A stretch of 64,000 nt of DNA from Sclerurus mexicanus (lineage: Eukaryota > Chordata > Aves > Passeriformes > Furnariidae). The notes beneath the pieces are model-generated. The model was given only the letters and a program-made list of their open reading frames with translations, did not search any database and was not told where the DNA came from. Shown here piece after piece: positions 1-13,000 of the stretch. The position numbers and the translations under genes were made by a program. Numbering within the stretch: the first letter of the stretch is position 1; each line of letters opens with the position of its first letter. The stretch spans positions 2,065,934-2,129,933 of the forward strand of contig VWZF01005993.1 in the NCBI GenBank assembly GCA_013396755.1. The letters are read 5' to 3'.

Positions 1-107
1 AGAAGAGAAGGAAAAAGTAAAGAAACAAAGAGCAAAAGAGAGAATGAGAAAAAGAAAAATGAGAATGAAAGAAAGAACGAATGAAAGAAAACGAAGGGTG
101 ATAAACA
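1..107. repeat. Purine-rich (GA/A) low-complexity tract
   Basis: Almost every base on the + strand is A or G, in irregular gaaa, gaga and aaag units with only scattered C or T. It is not a clean short-unit microsatellite. The left end is cut by the window, so the full length is unknown. Such purine runs can form triplex DNA, but nothing here shows a function. Confidence 0.75.
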
Positions 108-3100
108 CTCCAAGGCAGAAAGGGGGCAATAAGAAATAATTGTTTTATAACCAGCTCAATCCTCGTGAACAGTAGTTCTCTTGTTAATAGACAGTGGTGT
201 GTCAGGGAAACCTGAGGCTTGCGAGTCTCCGTGGGCTGCCTGACCCTGCAGACGGGCACGGCGGGGAGCCTGTGGGGCTCCACAGGGCCCAGGCGAATGG
301 GGCTGGGCTCTCGTACCCCTCGCACTCCCCACACCTCCCACTGGCTCCTGCTTGCCAGCCTTGGCTCCATATTATTTGCCATGGGGATTTCGGGCTGCTT
401 TTATGGGGCAGTTGCCTGCAGATCCCCATGTAGAGATCACGCACGATGAAATTCTCAGAAATAAAACTGTCAGCCACTCTCCCCCAGCACACAGCCGGCG
501 GGGTTTCTCCCTTTCCCCCTCTTTTTACTTTTACTTCCCTCTGCCCCGCCCCCTAGCTCCCACCCTGACAACTGCTCGTGCTTCTCCAGTGAGATATCCA
601 TGCTCTCCTGCAGTACAGCTGCTCTGTGTAGCCCATGATTTGGGGCCGTAAAGTTTTCAGGACCCTCGCCCAGCCCCAGAACACAGAGCTCCCTTGGGAG
701 CTCCGGGGTGGCCTGGGCAAGGGGACCTGACTGTTGGGGTCATTGCCTGGGGCTCCTCGAGGAGCCCACCCCAGCTCGTCTGGTTTTGAGTGAACCAGGA
801 GTTACCTCTAAAACCAGTCACTCTCTGTCACTCCCTGTCCTCATAAATGTTCATTTATGCTGTCAAAAAGCTCTGAACAGGGGTGCTGCTCTGCTGCCTG
901 GGGCTGACACACAATCTACCACTAATGTATGAGTGAATTAGTGCCCATTCCCTCCTGCACGGCCCTTTCCTCATCCCAGAGTGAAGGGGGAAGCTCTTGC
1001 TCGGCTGTGTGTGCTCCCTGAGTGCAGGGAAATGCGGCTGCAGCTACAGGGGAATGAGGCACTTCTAGTTGGAAAGAAGAATCCCCTCCACCCCTCAAGT
1101 ACTGAGGTGCCAAAAATGGCTTAGTTGAAGAGTATTTCCTTATCGTAACACAAATTTGGGGAAGAGGGGTGAGAAGCCCTGCAGTGCACAGGAGGACACT
1201 TCTGCTGTGCTGCATCCGAAGAGAAAGCAGCTGCCTTACTGCTTCTTGCTAGATGCTTTCTGTGGAGCCAGAGTTGATTTCAAGCCATCCACTTGCAGCA
1301 GCATCGCTAGAGGGAAGGTCAGGCATTTCTCCATGATTCGGTTGTGGTTGTTGCACCGAAGGTTTATATTCACTCGGTGCCGCAGCAGCATCCTGTGCAG
1401 ACATTTATTTTGGCTAAAGGCAGCCTGGCTCTCGTTTGGTTGCAGTCACTGAGGCCTGACCCACACAGGCGCCGTGTGGCCACGCAGGTTGTCTGTGTGT
1501 GAGTTCACTTACACACAGGGGGACTCAGATGGCTCCACTCAGCAAGAGGTTGCAGTCAGATAAGCCTCGCCCTTGCATGGGGGGGTCATTATGGAGCTCA
1601 GTCACTATCAGGAGATGTGGTGTCCCCCAAAGCTCCCTGTCTGCAGTTGCTGCAGACTGTTCTGTATGGATTTTTTCCCTTGCGAGAACTTTCCCCCTTT
1701 TCTGTTAGGCCAGTAAAGTACCCCAGACATTCCTTGTTGTTCTACCTTGTCTCCTGTCACAGCAAAGAACAGATTAACATCACTTGTTGTGGAGCTCAGA
1801 TGTTTTCATGGGGTTTGGTCTGGCGGATGAGGATATATATTAATCACTAACACAACACAGTATGTTAGCACAAACAAATGAACACAAACAACAAACCGCA
1901 GAGCTCAGCATGCTAATGGGAGGCTGCACAACCTACTGGGCTCACACTGGCATAAATCCTCTCCCTGCGTTGCTGGGTGTTTCACTGGACTTGTAGCAAG
2001 CAACCCAAGTGCCATAAGGAACGGATGCTTCAGTCGATGTCAGCTGCTTCTTCAAATCCAATCCAGCATAAAAACTGGCCACATCACGGAGATTTTTCTT
2101 CTTGCGTCAATGCTGGAGCTGCATCCGCTGGAACGCATCCAGCTGAGAGGCAGCGGGCTCTGCACTGTCACTGAGGGCAGCTCACACATGTTAAAGTCAT
2201 ATGGGAGAGTGCAGTCTCTGGGAGCAGAGACCAGACCTGAGGGTGGGCCCAGGACCCTTCCTGGAGCCCATGTTTGTCTGAAAAAAAAGCAATGGTGTTT
2301 CTGCCAGCCTGCTCCAATCCTTTCTCTTCTCCCTTCTCCTTCTGCTTCTTGTCACTTTACCTGCTTGTGGATGTGCCTGTTCTCAGCAGATTTTGTGACC
2401 TGTGAGCTGTTCTCAGCTCCATTTGCTATCTCCTTGTGCTCTAGGGGACACCTCATCCCTTTTAAGAGTGTTGTGGTGGGGCAGATGACGCAGGAGTGGT
2501 GGCTCTTTCTGCCTGCCTGCAGAGACATGCCAATGTTACTGACGGCACATTCCCCTCCCCAGGCAGAAGGGTTTTGAGGCTTTCAGGCCACTGCTCTGAC
2601 TCCTGCTCCCAGCACCACATCAGCCCAGGCAGACATCCTGCTGTAGGTGCTGGGGACAGGCAGATTGTCTCTGCTGGAGCCTGAGGCTGCTGGAGCAGGC
2701 AGGCACTGCAGTCAGGGCCTGTCAGCCACAGAGACCAGCAGGACAGGTGATCAGCCCTACCTGCCCTGCACTCTCTGTACTCCTGCCTGCAGAGCCCTGG
2801 CTGGACACCTGGCACCCCTTAACAGGCATCTCACGGAAAGGAAGGGGTAGGGACCTGACCAGCTGCCAGGGAGCCCTTATAATAGGCTTTGTAATCCTTG
2901 TACATGCCCTGTGAAGGGCAATGGTGTGTTACTAAATGAGCATGATGAAGCAGAGTGGAGCCAGACTCAGAGCTCCCAATCCTGCCTCTGTGATGCCTCA
3001 AACAAGTACAACATGGGGTGCCCAGGACTGCTTGGCACATCTAAGTTCCTTTTCTGGTTGCATCTCAATGTCCTTCCAAGCAAACAACAGTGATGATATT

Positions 3101-5000
3101 TAGTCACCTTCGGAGAGCTGTTTGGCATTGAAAGGGATCCAGGATAATCTTGGCTTAGGTTTTGTATAACTTATTGTATTTTTAGACTTTGTTGTATAAA
3201 GTAACACTGCACCATTTCTAGCTCTTCTCTGATGACATTGTAGTTAGCTTTTGTTCCTCCTACACGTTAATTCTATTTTCCCCTTTTCAGCTGAAGTGCC
3301 AGCCTGAACCATTCAGGAATCCACATTCCCAATGATTTTTTACATTTCTTGTGATCTTATAAAATAATATTTCTAATGGAAAAGGCTATTCAAGTCTAAT
3401 CTGTTCTAACACATGTGGCTGAGGCACAAGGAACACCCTCCTTCTTGTTCTACTGGCTCAGAGACAGAATTTGGAAAAGAGGTGTGAAGGGGCACAGTCA
3501 GGCTTCCCAGAGGTGGGAAGCAGCACATCTGTTTCCTTCCTCAGGGCTTTTGCTGCAGAAAACCTGGCCCCGGTGAAGACAGTGGCTGGACCCCTGTCAC
3601 CTGAGAAAGTCACGTGTAAAGGGACCCACGACACACCGGGGGCCTGAGCTGTGCTGGTGACTGTCCCCATGGGGCCACTGGCCCCAGGAGTGAGGGTTCT
3701 CCACGTCCACCAAGCACAGTTCTCTGCAGCCCTCGGGCACTTCCCACGGGCCACCACCATCCCCGCAAATAGCACGGACCGACTGGCACTGAGGGGCGGT
3801 TCAGTTTCAGGAACTGCCGAAGCTCACGCCTTCCTCTGCGGAATTAGCACAAGGACAGATTAAAGAAAGCTAATTTCCTTTCTCATCAAATCAATTCCTT
3901 CTGGGGCAAACAAAGCCACGAGCGCAGCGCTCTTGTCCTCCCGTGATCTTGTGGTTTGCTCTGGTTGGAAGAGGCAGCTTTGGAAAACCCGAGCCCATTT
4001 CCTGCTCTGCGTGCTGCAGTGTATATCCTCGCCTCAGCCCTGGAAATGCTTTGATGGATATTATTAGGCCCGGAAAGCATTTGGAGCTCCTTTCTTCCGT
4101 ATGAGCTGAACAAACTGCTAAGGGATGAAAGAGGGGCAAATTGGAAGGGTCTGTGGATGCTGCAGGCAGGCTGCCTCGCTTAGGGAGCCCAAGTGGTGCT
4201 GCTGCCTGGGATGAGAGCAAAGCAGCCTTGCAGCCATGGTTGCTGCCAGCCCCTGGGGCGGGGGGGGCATATCTTTCACACCCTCCTGCCAAGAGGCAGA
4301 GCTGTGGTGGGACACTGCCAAACTGATGTCAGTGAAGCCTGACCCCTCCTGACAGCATCCATCCTCATGAAAGGCACTTCAGCCCCTTCTTAAACCCATA
4401 TATCAGGCCCAACAAACCCCATCCCCTTCCCCAGCCTGCCCTCATCAAATCCTATGAGCCATTTTTCTCTCTCACAACAGCCACTGCCCACTCCAGGCCT
4501 GTGTGCCCTCATTCCCTCTCAGTCTTCCAGCCATCGGGAGCAGGAGGCTCTCACTGCTTTGAACAGGAGAGTGGGTGAAAAGCAAAGCCAAGCAAAACCT
4601 TTGCTTCATGAGGGACTGGAGCTCTGGGCGGTGTTTTGCCACTAACACAGTCAAGAAATGACAGTGCAGAAATCTTGGGGAGCGAACAGCACTTGTGGTT
4701 ATTGGTGAAATCCCATATTAGTAGAAAGGTCTGGTAAATGGAAGCAGGAGTCGCTCTGACTACAGCATCTGTTGGATGTGGAAAGTGGTTATGACTCTCT
4801 CGAAATACAATGCACATGTACTGGGGAAAATGACTGCTACAATAACAGGAATAAATCTTAATAGAGACTTGGGTGATAACAGACACCATAGGGGAGTTAT
4901 CAAAATGAAAAACATATGGCAGAGTCTCTGCCAGACCTGCACGGAAACCCCTTGGAAGGACTAGCAGAGCTTGTACCTGAAAATGAAAAAAGAGCAGAGG
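108..5000. other. Unassigned DNA, no gene recognised
   Basis: Mostly GC-rich DNA without a recognisable exon, RNA gene or repeat family. Small items visible: a pyrimidine-rich stretch with a GC-box-like CCCCGCCCC near 500-560; two short perfect inverted repeats with 8-bp arms and 2-bp loops at 686-703 and 842-859; and a run of eight G at 4260-4267. The open frames here (up to 186 codons, minus strand, 4551-5111) match no family I know and have no supporting splice or start context. Confidence 0.6.
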
Positions 5001-8000
5001 AGACAGGGCTGAGGGAACAAGATAAATACCCTCCTGAGAAGAGCAATGGGGATTTGGTGTCAGTGTCCTGCTGCCTGTCTCCTTGCTGCACAAGTCTGGG
5101 TCTAAAAGCATCCTGGTTCAATAGACTCTTTTCTATTTCTCTCAGGTTTGGCAAGGCAAAATGCTGCAAGTCAGGCTGGACAGGGGCCATTTTCGATTGT
5201 GTTCAAACAAGACCTTGACCTGGATTGCTTATTAGCAAGAGATCCCATTTCTCTGCCTTTTGGCAGCAAGCGGGGGCAAGGATGGCACAGAAGGAATAGT
5301 GGAGGAGCAAACACAGGGCCCTGGAAAGTTCAGGCACAGCCCCTGGGCTGCGAGGGCAGGATGGAATTGTTTTCCTGCAGTTATAGGAGCTACAAACTGA
5401 GCCCAGACTTCATGGTATGGCAAAGAACAAGCAAACGGGAAGCTCGGCTGGAACTGACAGTTTCTTGGCAGGAAGCAGCAAGAGACAGGACAGAGCAACG
5501 TTAAATGAAATTGCACCTTCTCCCAAGCACTTAAATGTCTTCAGCAGAGGAGAGAGCACAGATCAGCCACAGCAGAGAAACCCAGCTTTGCTTTGCTCTA
5601 CTCGGGGGCAGCCTGGCAGGTGACAGACAAACACCAGCACAACAGATACAGAGCAGGATGGTGTAAGATGCGGGTATTGTTTGTCCCTTGGGTTTGCAGG
5701 AAGGGAGTAGGAGGTGCAAAGAGCATCCCCAGGATCCCTGGAGCAAGGGGAGGTGTCCAGTCTCTGCTGATCCCATACTTTGGGCTCAGGAGCAGGATAT
5801 GCTCATTAGTTGCCTGGGTGCCAACCATTGCTCCTTGATTCTGTGAAAAGGCTGGTCCCACACCAAACCCTGTCTGCACTGACCCTTGTGGCCATACAGT
5901 ACTGGGGCAGAGGGAGAGCCTTGAGCAGGGACCATCACCTCCTCTTCACTCTCAGAGGTGACTGTGCAGGCTCCATCATCCAATCCAGTGCCAACTTGAC
6001 AACTGGGGATTAAATAGTGGAAAATGCAAAAGACAGCTGAGGAAGGGGCTTATATTAATCAAGACAGTCAGCATGCTAGCATTAGATGACCAGGGACACA
6101 AGCAGTAAATAGAGATGTTGTTATGGGAATGGAAACAAGACAGGGGTGGGAGGACCACGGAGCAGACCCTAAGTGTTTAATGCCTATAGGTTGTCAGGGA
6201 CTTTGCCCCTGGCTGTCATTATTTTAATTGCATCCTAAATGTGCAGCCACTGGTAGGAGCAGGTGTTTGAGGACATGGGAGGGATCAGCTCTGGTGCCTG
6301 CCACAGACAAGAGTGAGCTGACGAGAGAGCTGGATGTCATATTGGCTGTACTGAGCATCCACGTTTAAATAATCCAGGGTTAATAACCCTGAATGTCTTG
6401 TTTCCTTACAGTCAAAAATCATCCCTGTCCATGTGATGAGCAAGGAGGAGCCTGAAACTCTGAGCTGATCTGTTCCAGCAGCAGAGGGGCAGATCCTGTT
6501 GCTGCTTCCCCAGGATGGGACTCACTCATACCCATGGCTGGAATAGTCACTGGGACAAGACTCTGTCCCAGGAACAGGCTGCAGATGCCTGGTTTTGGCT
6601 CAAGCAAATGTACATCAGGCAAAAGAATTCAGAGATCAAACAGCATTTTTATGCCAGTCCTGAGCAGAAGGTTTGCTTTATTGTGCTCTTAGTCACAATA
6701 AACCAGACAATAAAGTAGTAATAAATGGTCACCAAAAATTATTTCAGAGTCCATAAAACAAAAAAGGAGTTTAACAAGGACAAATGAATTGTTAACACTC
6801 CTCCTCTTCCCTGTCCCATAAAACATGTTGGGTTTTACAGGCGATGGGTTAATGCCAAGCTCCCCTGGCCTTGAGGGACACGCAGCGGGACCATCACTGC
6901 CTTCTGCCATGAGCGGGGTGACAACCCCAAAACCCCATCAGCATTACAGCCCCAAGTCCCACTCCTGCTGCTGGCTAGGGACCCCTCCCCAAGGCTGTGG
7001 GCTCCCCATGGCTGTGGGTTGCAGCCCCTCCATTGAGTCAGTGCTGTCAGAGTCAGACAGTAAAACCACAGGACACCGCGCTGAGCTCTCGCGCTGAGCA
7101 AACAAGGCTTTCTAAAGGTTTAGAGGACCACCTTCATGTGCAGAGTGACCCCCCCATGTTTAAACCAAACAATCTTGACCTCTCTACGAGTTTTAACCAC
7201 ATAAAAGCTCACCTCTTGGACTCTCCATTAGGTTTTATGATGTGCTTCCATATTTAAATGGACATGACTCACACCAGGGTTTCTGCCGTGCATGTGAAGG
7301 AAAGAAAAGATGAATGCCAGATGTTACGTATGAGTTACTTCAGGGGGAAAAAGAAAAAGAGAAAAGGAAATTAAATATTGGGATGGGCTTTCCTAGGTCT
7401 CCCTGTTCAGGTGAGTGTCAGACTGGTATTTGAATTTACTTTAAAAATGGAGCCTCCTCAGCCTGGCCACACTCCTGGCTGCCGGGCAGCACACAGCCCC
7501 CCCAGCTTGCCCTACTCGCAGTGGGGGCTTCAATTTTCTGTCAAAAGTCTTCTGGCCAAACCTGGCAGCTGTCAGCACTTCCCTGTTTATTTGTGGAGCA
7601 AGAGGGGGCAGGAGGGGGAGCAGAGAGGGGGTGGAGGGCAGCCCCTCTTTGGGGTGACACATTCCTTCACCCAGAAAACTCTGGCTAAGGCAGGCAGGTT
7701 GGCCAGGCGATGCCGAGGAGCTGCACAGGTGGGGTGGTGCTGGTGCAGGGTCTGACCACTGCAACTGGAAAAGCACCTGAGAAGCTGCCAGTCATCCCCA
7801 TGCACTTACAGCTGCTTTCATCTAGGTTCCAGTGGCATGGGTATGTAAGAAGCACTCAGCAGCAGACCCCTTACAGCCTTGCTCCTACCTGTCCTGTTAC
7901 TCTCTGAAAGGACCTTCTGTTCCTGCACAAACCCCCTGGATGTCATTGTGTCAACCACTCTGCTTTCCATGGGCTTAGCTGGCACATAGTCACATTCCCA

Positions 8001-10049
8001 CCTCACAGGGAACAACGGCAGAGCCTCCTTCCAGGCAAGCAAGGAATCCCCAGGCTCATGCCATGGGTAAGTCTTGTCCTGCATTTGATGCTGTACACAC
8101 CCAGAGCACTGAGCACGGCCAAGCCCCCAACAAAGTCACGGGCACCAGGTCCTCAGAGCCAACACGAGCACAGGGGCTGCAGAAACCCTCAGCACCACCC
8201 GTGGTGAAAGAGGGATCACTCCACCCATTGCATCTGTTCCAACACAGGGAGGTACAACCTTAAAAACCCAACCAGCTATTGGTGCTCAACCCTTCTGGGG
8301 AGACTCCTCCTGGGAGGGCCTGATGCTCTGCGTGGCCTCTCCTCCCTGCAGCTGGCTGGGGGACTGACACATTGACATGAAAGGGGTCCTGCTGCTCCCA
8401 ACCAGGGCGGGCTGTCCCACTGCAGACAGATGAGGCTGAAACTCCACACTAAGCATAGTGTGTAAGGACATTAAGCTGTTGGAACTAAAGGATAATTTGA
8501 AAAGTATTTTTCTTAATACTGGCATTAGGTTTCCCCAGCTTTGCAGTTGGTAAAGAAAAAGAATGTCCTTACTAAGGGAAAGCAAGTGAAAGCTGAACCA
8601 GAGAGGAATTAAGGGGTGGTGGTAGCTTGGAGCTGGGTCCCCTTGCTTAGCTCTGGGTGCTGATCATGGCTGGGGCAAGAATAAGGCCTGTTCCCAGCCC
8701 AGACCTGCTGAAACTGCCTAGGGGTCACTGGCTTTCCCTCTCTGGTAAACTGCAACATGGCAGGAGGGAATCAAGGTGGTCACACACACTGTCCCGTGAG
8801 CAAGACCATTCATGCCGCATCCTGTGCACTGAGGGTAGGGCTGCACTCCTGCTGAGGCCCTGGAAATAGTTAGGTTAGCAAAACGTCTCTTTTTCCAGAA
8901 GTGATGAAGTGAGAGATTTTTCATCTTCATATCACACAGAAAGTCCCCCTGGGTACCTGCTGAGCTCTGCAACTTCTTTACACGGCTGCTGAGTGACTCA
9001 GTCATGAATAGAGAACACAAAACTCTGCAGCCTTTACTTCCCTTCACATTTTTAGACCTCTTTCCTTGGCTGGGTAGATCAGCGCAGAGTTTATGAAAAC
9101 AGGAGATCTGCAGCTACAGCAGCTGCAAGTGGTGTCTGGTGAGTTATGCTGGTTCTCAGCACTATCCTGTTCCCCGACCCCACAGGGACAGCAGCCCTTC
9201 CTGATGCTCTGGGCCTGGTGAGTCACAGCCCTATCTATGGTGCAGCCTCTCCGCTGCCTCTCTGCATTCCCACTCTGCCCCTCCAAAGATCCCGGGGCTG
9301 CAGGCCCTGTGCTTGCCTGTGCTCCTGCTCCCTGCCTCTGCCACCACAGGCCAGGGCAGCAGGTGGGATGTGGGGCCCAACGCTGCATCCCAAGCTCCCG
9401 GGCGGAGGAAGCTGGGAAGCTGGCAGCTCGGGGACCACGGGGAGGCACCGTGCCGGCAGCGGGGCATCAGAAGAGCCCACGTCCCTCATAGAGGAATTCC
9501 TGTGCCCTTGCAAAATGCCCGTGTGAACGGAGGCAGGAAAATCAGCTGCAATATGGCTTTTTGTGATCACAGAGATATTGCAAAAGGAAGGAAAATAAAA
9601 AAAGGTTCCGTTTTCCTCTCGTTCCCCTTCCCCACCTCACTGGAAAGACTCAGGAAGTGCCCAGCCATCAGGAACAATGTGAAAAAAACCCAGCACTATT
9701 TTCCCTGGTGAACCTGGCAGGATCCCAAGCAGGGCCATAACACCCAGAAGGAGCAGGGCTCCCTCATGCCTCTCCTGGAGAAACAAGTGTTGGGCTCCTT
9801 TATTTCATTTTACTCCTTATCCTTTGTGGAGCCCTGCTGTCCTGTCCTCAGCATGAAGAGGAGGGATGTCTCCCTCTGCCTGGACATGCTGGGTGCACAT
9901 GCAGCACCAAGGGCTGGCAGAGGGGACCCAGTGAGCCCCCTCTCTCTGGCCCAAGTGGAAAGCAGTGGCTTGCAGAAAGAACATAATGGTCACTCCATCA
10001 GCCTCTTTAATTTCCATCTCCCTCTCTCAAAATGCCTTTTGATTGAGCA
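5001..10049. other. Unassigned DNA, no gene recognised
   Basis: A pyrimidine-rich acceptor-like site ends at about 5144 and is followed by a frame that stays open to 5504. I see no convincing donor or family resemblance, so I do not call an exon. A purine tract (about 29 nt, A/G only) lies at 7342-7370. Around 9240-9540 the DNA is GC-rich with a modest number of CpGs, but not enough for a clear island. Nothing else stands out. Confidence 0.55.
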
Positions 10050-13000
10050 TCAAGGCTGCCCAAAAGCTGTCTCATCCTGAACCACTAACGTCAATGCAGA
10101 CTGTGACAATATCCAGGACATGTCCCTGGAAACATTCATCAAATTTTGCAAGAGCTGCAACCACAAGAGTGTCTGGGCAGAACCAAACCTACCACAAGCC
10201 ACGCTCCTTCCCTTCCTGCCCTGCCCATCTGGCACAGCTGGGAGAAGAGGACAGGCAGAACCAGATTCCCAGGGTTGCAGCCCCGGTGCGTCCCTCTCCA
10301 TAGGGTGAGGTCTATGGCCAGGCCCCGATACATCCCCGTGTTTGGTGTGGGGAGGGCCTAGGATGGTGAGGAGCATCCGTGCCCCCAGACAGCAAGTCGC
10401 TAGGAGCAGAGACCATGGCCTGGCCTCCTCCAGGGCCTTGTGCATCCCCTGGGCTTGTGTGCAAATGCTATGCTTCCCCAAATAGATGCTTTTCTGGGAA
10501 TGTCCCATGGCCCCGAGGAGGCTCGGCTGGTTGGCATCGGGTGACCAAAGCTGTTGCGTGCTCCCATTGTTCCCCAAGGTGGTTATTAATAGAGCAACGT
10601 AATAATAAGGGATATTTATAAAACACCTCCGTGCCTGGGAATCCAGGGCAATCTGCAAACCTCTGCAGGTCTGTGTGTTGGCCCTGAGCTGCTCTGGTGA
10701 TCGGCACAAAGGGAAAATGAACCCCATCACACATTGAATAGTATGAGAAATGCGTGGGCTGGGGGGGCTGCTGCAAAGGCCCAGGGCAGGACGTGAGCAC
10801 AAGCACTGTGGTCCTGCAAGGGCACACGGGCAGGGACAGCCTAGGCCCAGCCACCTCCCTGACAGCAGAGTGAAACAGGGACAGAGCACGGGTCGCAGAT
10901 GTTCTTTCCCAGTTCCCAGCTCATGGGAAGAGAGATGTCACTAAGAAAACCAAAGCCAGCATGGTCCACACCAAGGCTCTCCAGGACTACCCATGGGGTA
11001 AGGGTGCAGCTGGCAAGGGGGGCTGCACCACTGCAATTGCCTTTTATGCAGAGTTTGGTTAGAAGGACCCATTTCACGCCCTCCTGTGACATCTGGGCCA
11101 CAGGGACCAAGACCAAGCTCTGCAGACAGGGCTGAGGATCCGTGCTTTAATAGTGGAGTTTCACAGTAGCAGCAATCTCTGCAAATCTCCCAGGCCCTGT
11201 ACAGAGGACACACCAAAAATGCACACTCCTGCTCAGCTTTATAGTTGGAAAAGGTAAAATGAGGTGTTACAGCAAGGCCACCCCTCTGTTCTCTGTGGGC
11301 TGGGGCCAGGTGCAGTGCCTGGGAGCTGCTGGGTAGGTGTCCAGGCACCAGACACAGCCAGGATGGGGCCTGGACAGAGAGGCTCCCCGACAGCCTTTGC
11401 TGTTGGGCTGTTCCACCAGGAGCATAAAACCAAACAAATCCAGTCCTCCCCCCAGCCTCGCTTCAGGAATTAGAGAAATGAGGCCATTTATGTCTTCACA
11501 CGGGCGACTGAGCCTGGCAATGACCTTTGGTCACTTTGGAGCAGGGCTGGATTTGAAATGTGAACCAGAGACCAGGAGGTGAAAACCTCCATATCCCATT
11601 ACAAATCCCTGGGGATGCTCAAGGCCTGTCAAGCCGCAGTGCTTTGCTGCTTATTTATTGCCATTTGTCTATGATTGTAGCCATCGGCAGGGCTCGCGTT
11701 ACTGCTCGGGCAGTGGTCAGCTGCCCAGCGGCCTCCAGGGCCAGCCTGTCTCCCAGCAAAGCCAGAGCCTGGGATCCTGGGGCTGGAATGGTCATAGGGG
11801 CTCTCCTTGCTGCTGGAAAAACACATTGGTCCTTCCGTGGCAGCAAGCATGAGTGTCATGGTGGGTGACACAGACCCTCAGCTGGTGACAGCCATGAGAA
11901 GGTGAATTCACCCTTTCAGGTGATGAAGTACACAGTCCTACACTGTAAGGGATCCAGGTAATAGATTCCTGAGCCATAGTATAGTGAAAGTTATTCTATA
12001 TATTGTATACGCAATAGTGTAAACTGGCTTATTCACAGCCCGACAGCACTTGTTGTTGGATTATTAGGGCTCTGAGATAGGAAAATCCTCTGTCTGGCTT
12101 GAGTTTGCCCTCCAAAACAACTGCACAAGACCTGCATTTGTTCACAAGTGGTTTGAATGACTAACGTTTTCTTTTATCCAAAGAGATCTCTAACCCATCA
12201 GGTAACCGCAGCTTCATGAGAAAAGCAAATCTCCTTCCATCCTTTTTAAGCCCACTTTCCCCACTAATCATCTTATTTCTACTTCTGTGGTCTAAGAGGT
12301 ATCAGATCATTTTGCACATGTGGGGCTAAGGCAGGCCCCTGGGTGGTCAGGGACAGCCTGCCCGGAGTGGCTTTGCTGGCTCTGCCCTCCAGACAGAAGG
12401 GTAGGTTCCCACAGCCCTGCAATAAGGTTTGGAAGAAGATGTTTTATAGAAGAAGTTTTAGCACCCCTGTGTGGCATCACTCTGCTATGTGAGAGCTGAG
12501 CAGCACACGGAAAATCTGCCTGAAGCTTTGAGGAGTCTGCAGCAGCCTGTGTCTGCTGATGGAAATGTGAGTCTGCCAGGAGGCCAAGCCCAAACCATTT
12601 CCCCATTAACGGCTCAGCCCCCAGGGAAAGCCACAAACCCATCTCCCAGCAGGGATGGGCACACAGGGCTCTCTGAGGTGTAGTTCCTTTGAGGTACAGC
12701 AAGGTCTTTTGAAACCAGAGAGAAAACAGTGTGTAGAGAGCATGCAGTGATAAACTCACAAAGATCCATGTGTCTGGCTGTGGCATTAAATGCTTTACAG
12801 AAGAAGTGATGATAATTAAATTGCTTATGATGTGGGACAGCTGATGGAAGTGCTGAACTGTCAGGAGTCAGAGAAGCTGTGATCATTTCCACGCAGACAC
12901 AGGGGCTCTGCTTATGAGACATGACGGGTTACTTCCCAACAGGACTGTGGGGATTTAGGAGGTGGAGTCCCATTTTCAAAGGTGAGAAAGTATTTAAGTG

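Noticed and set aside
543..560. CTCF-like core AGGGGGC on the minus strand
   Set aside because: The core is present but the flanking consensus positions mismatch. Similar cores at about 7600 and 15660 are equally weak.
5148..5504. 118-codon frame starting at a strong acceptor
   Set aside because: Its composition looks random and no donor or domain is seen. About ten frames of this length are expected by chance in the window.
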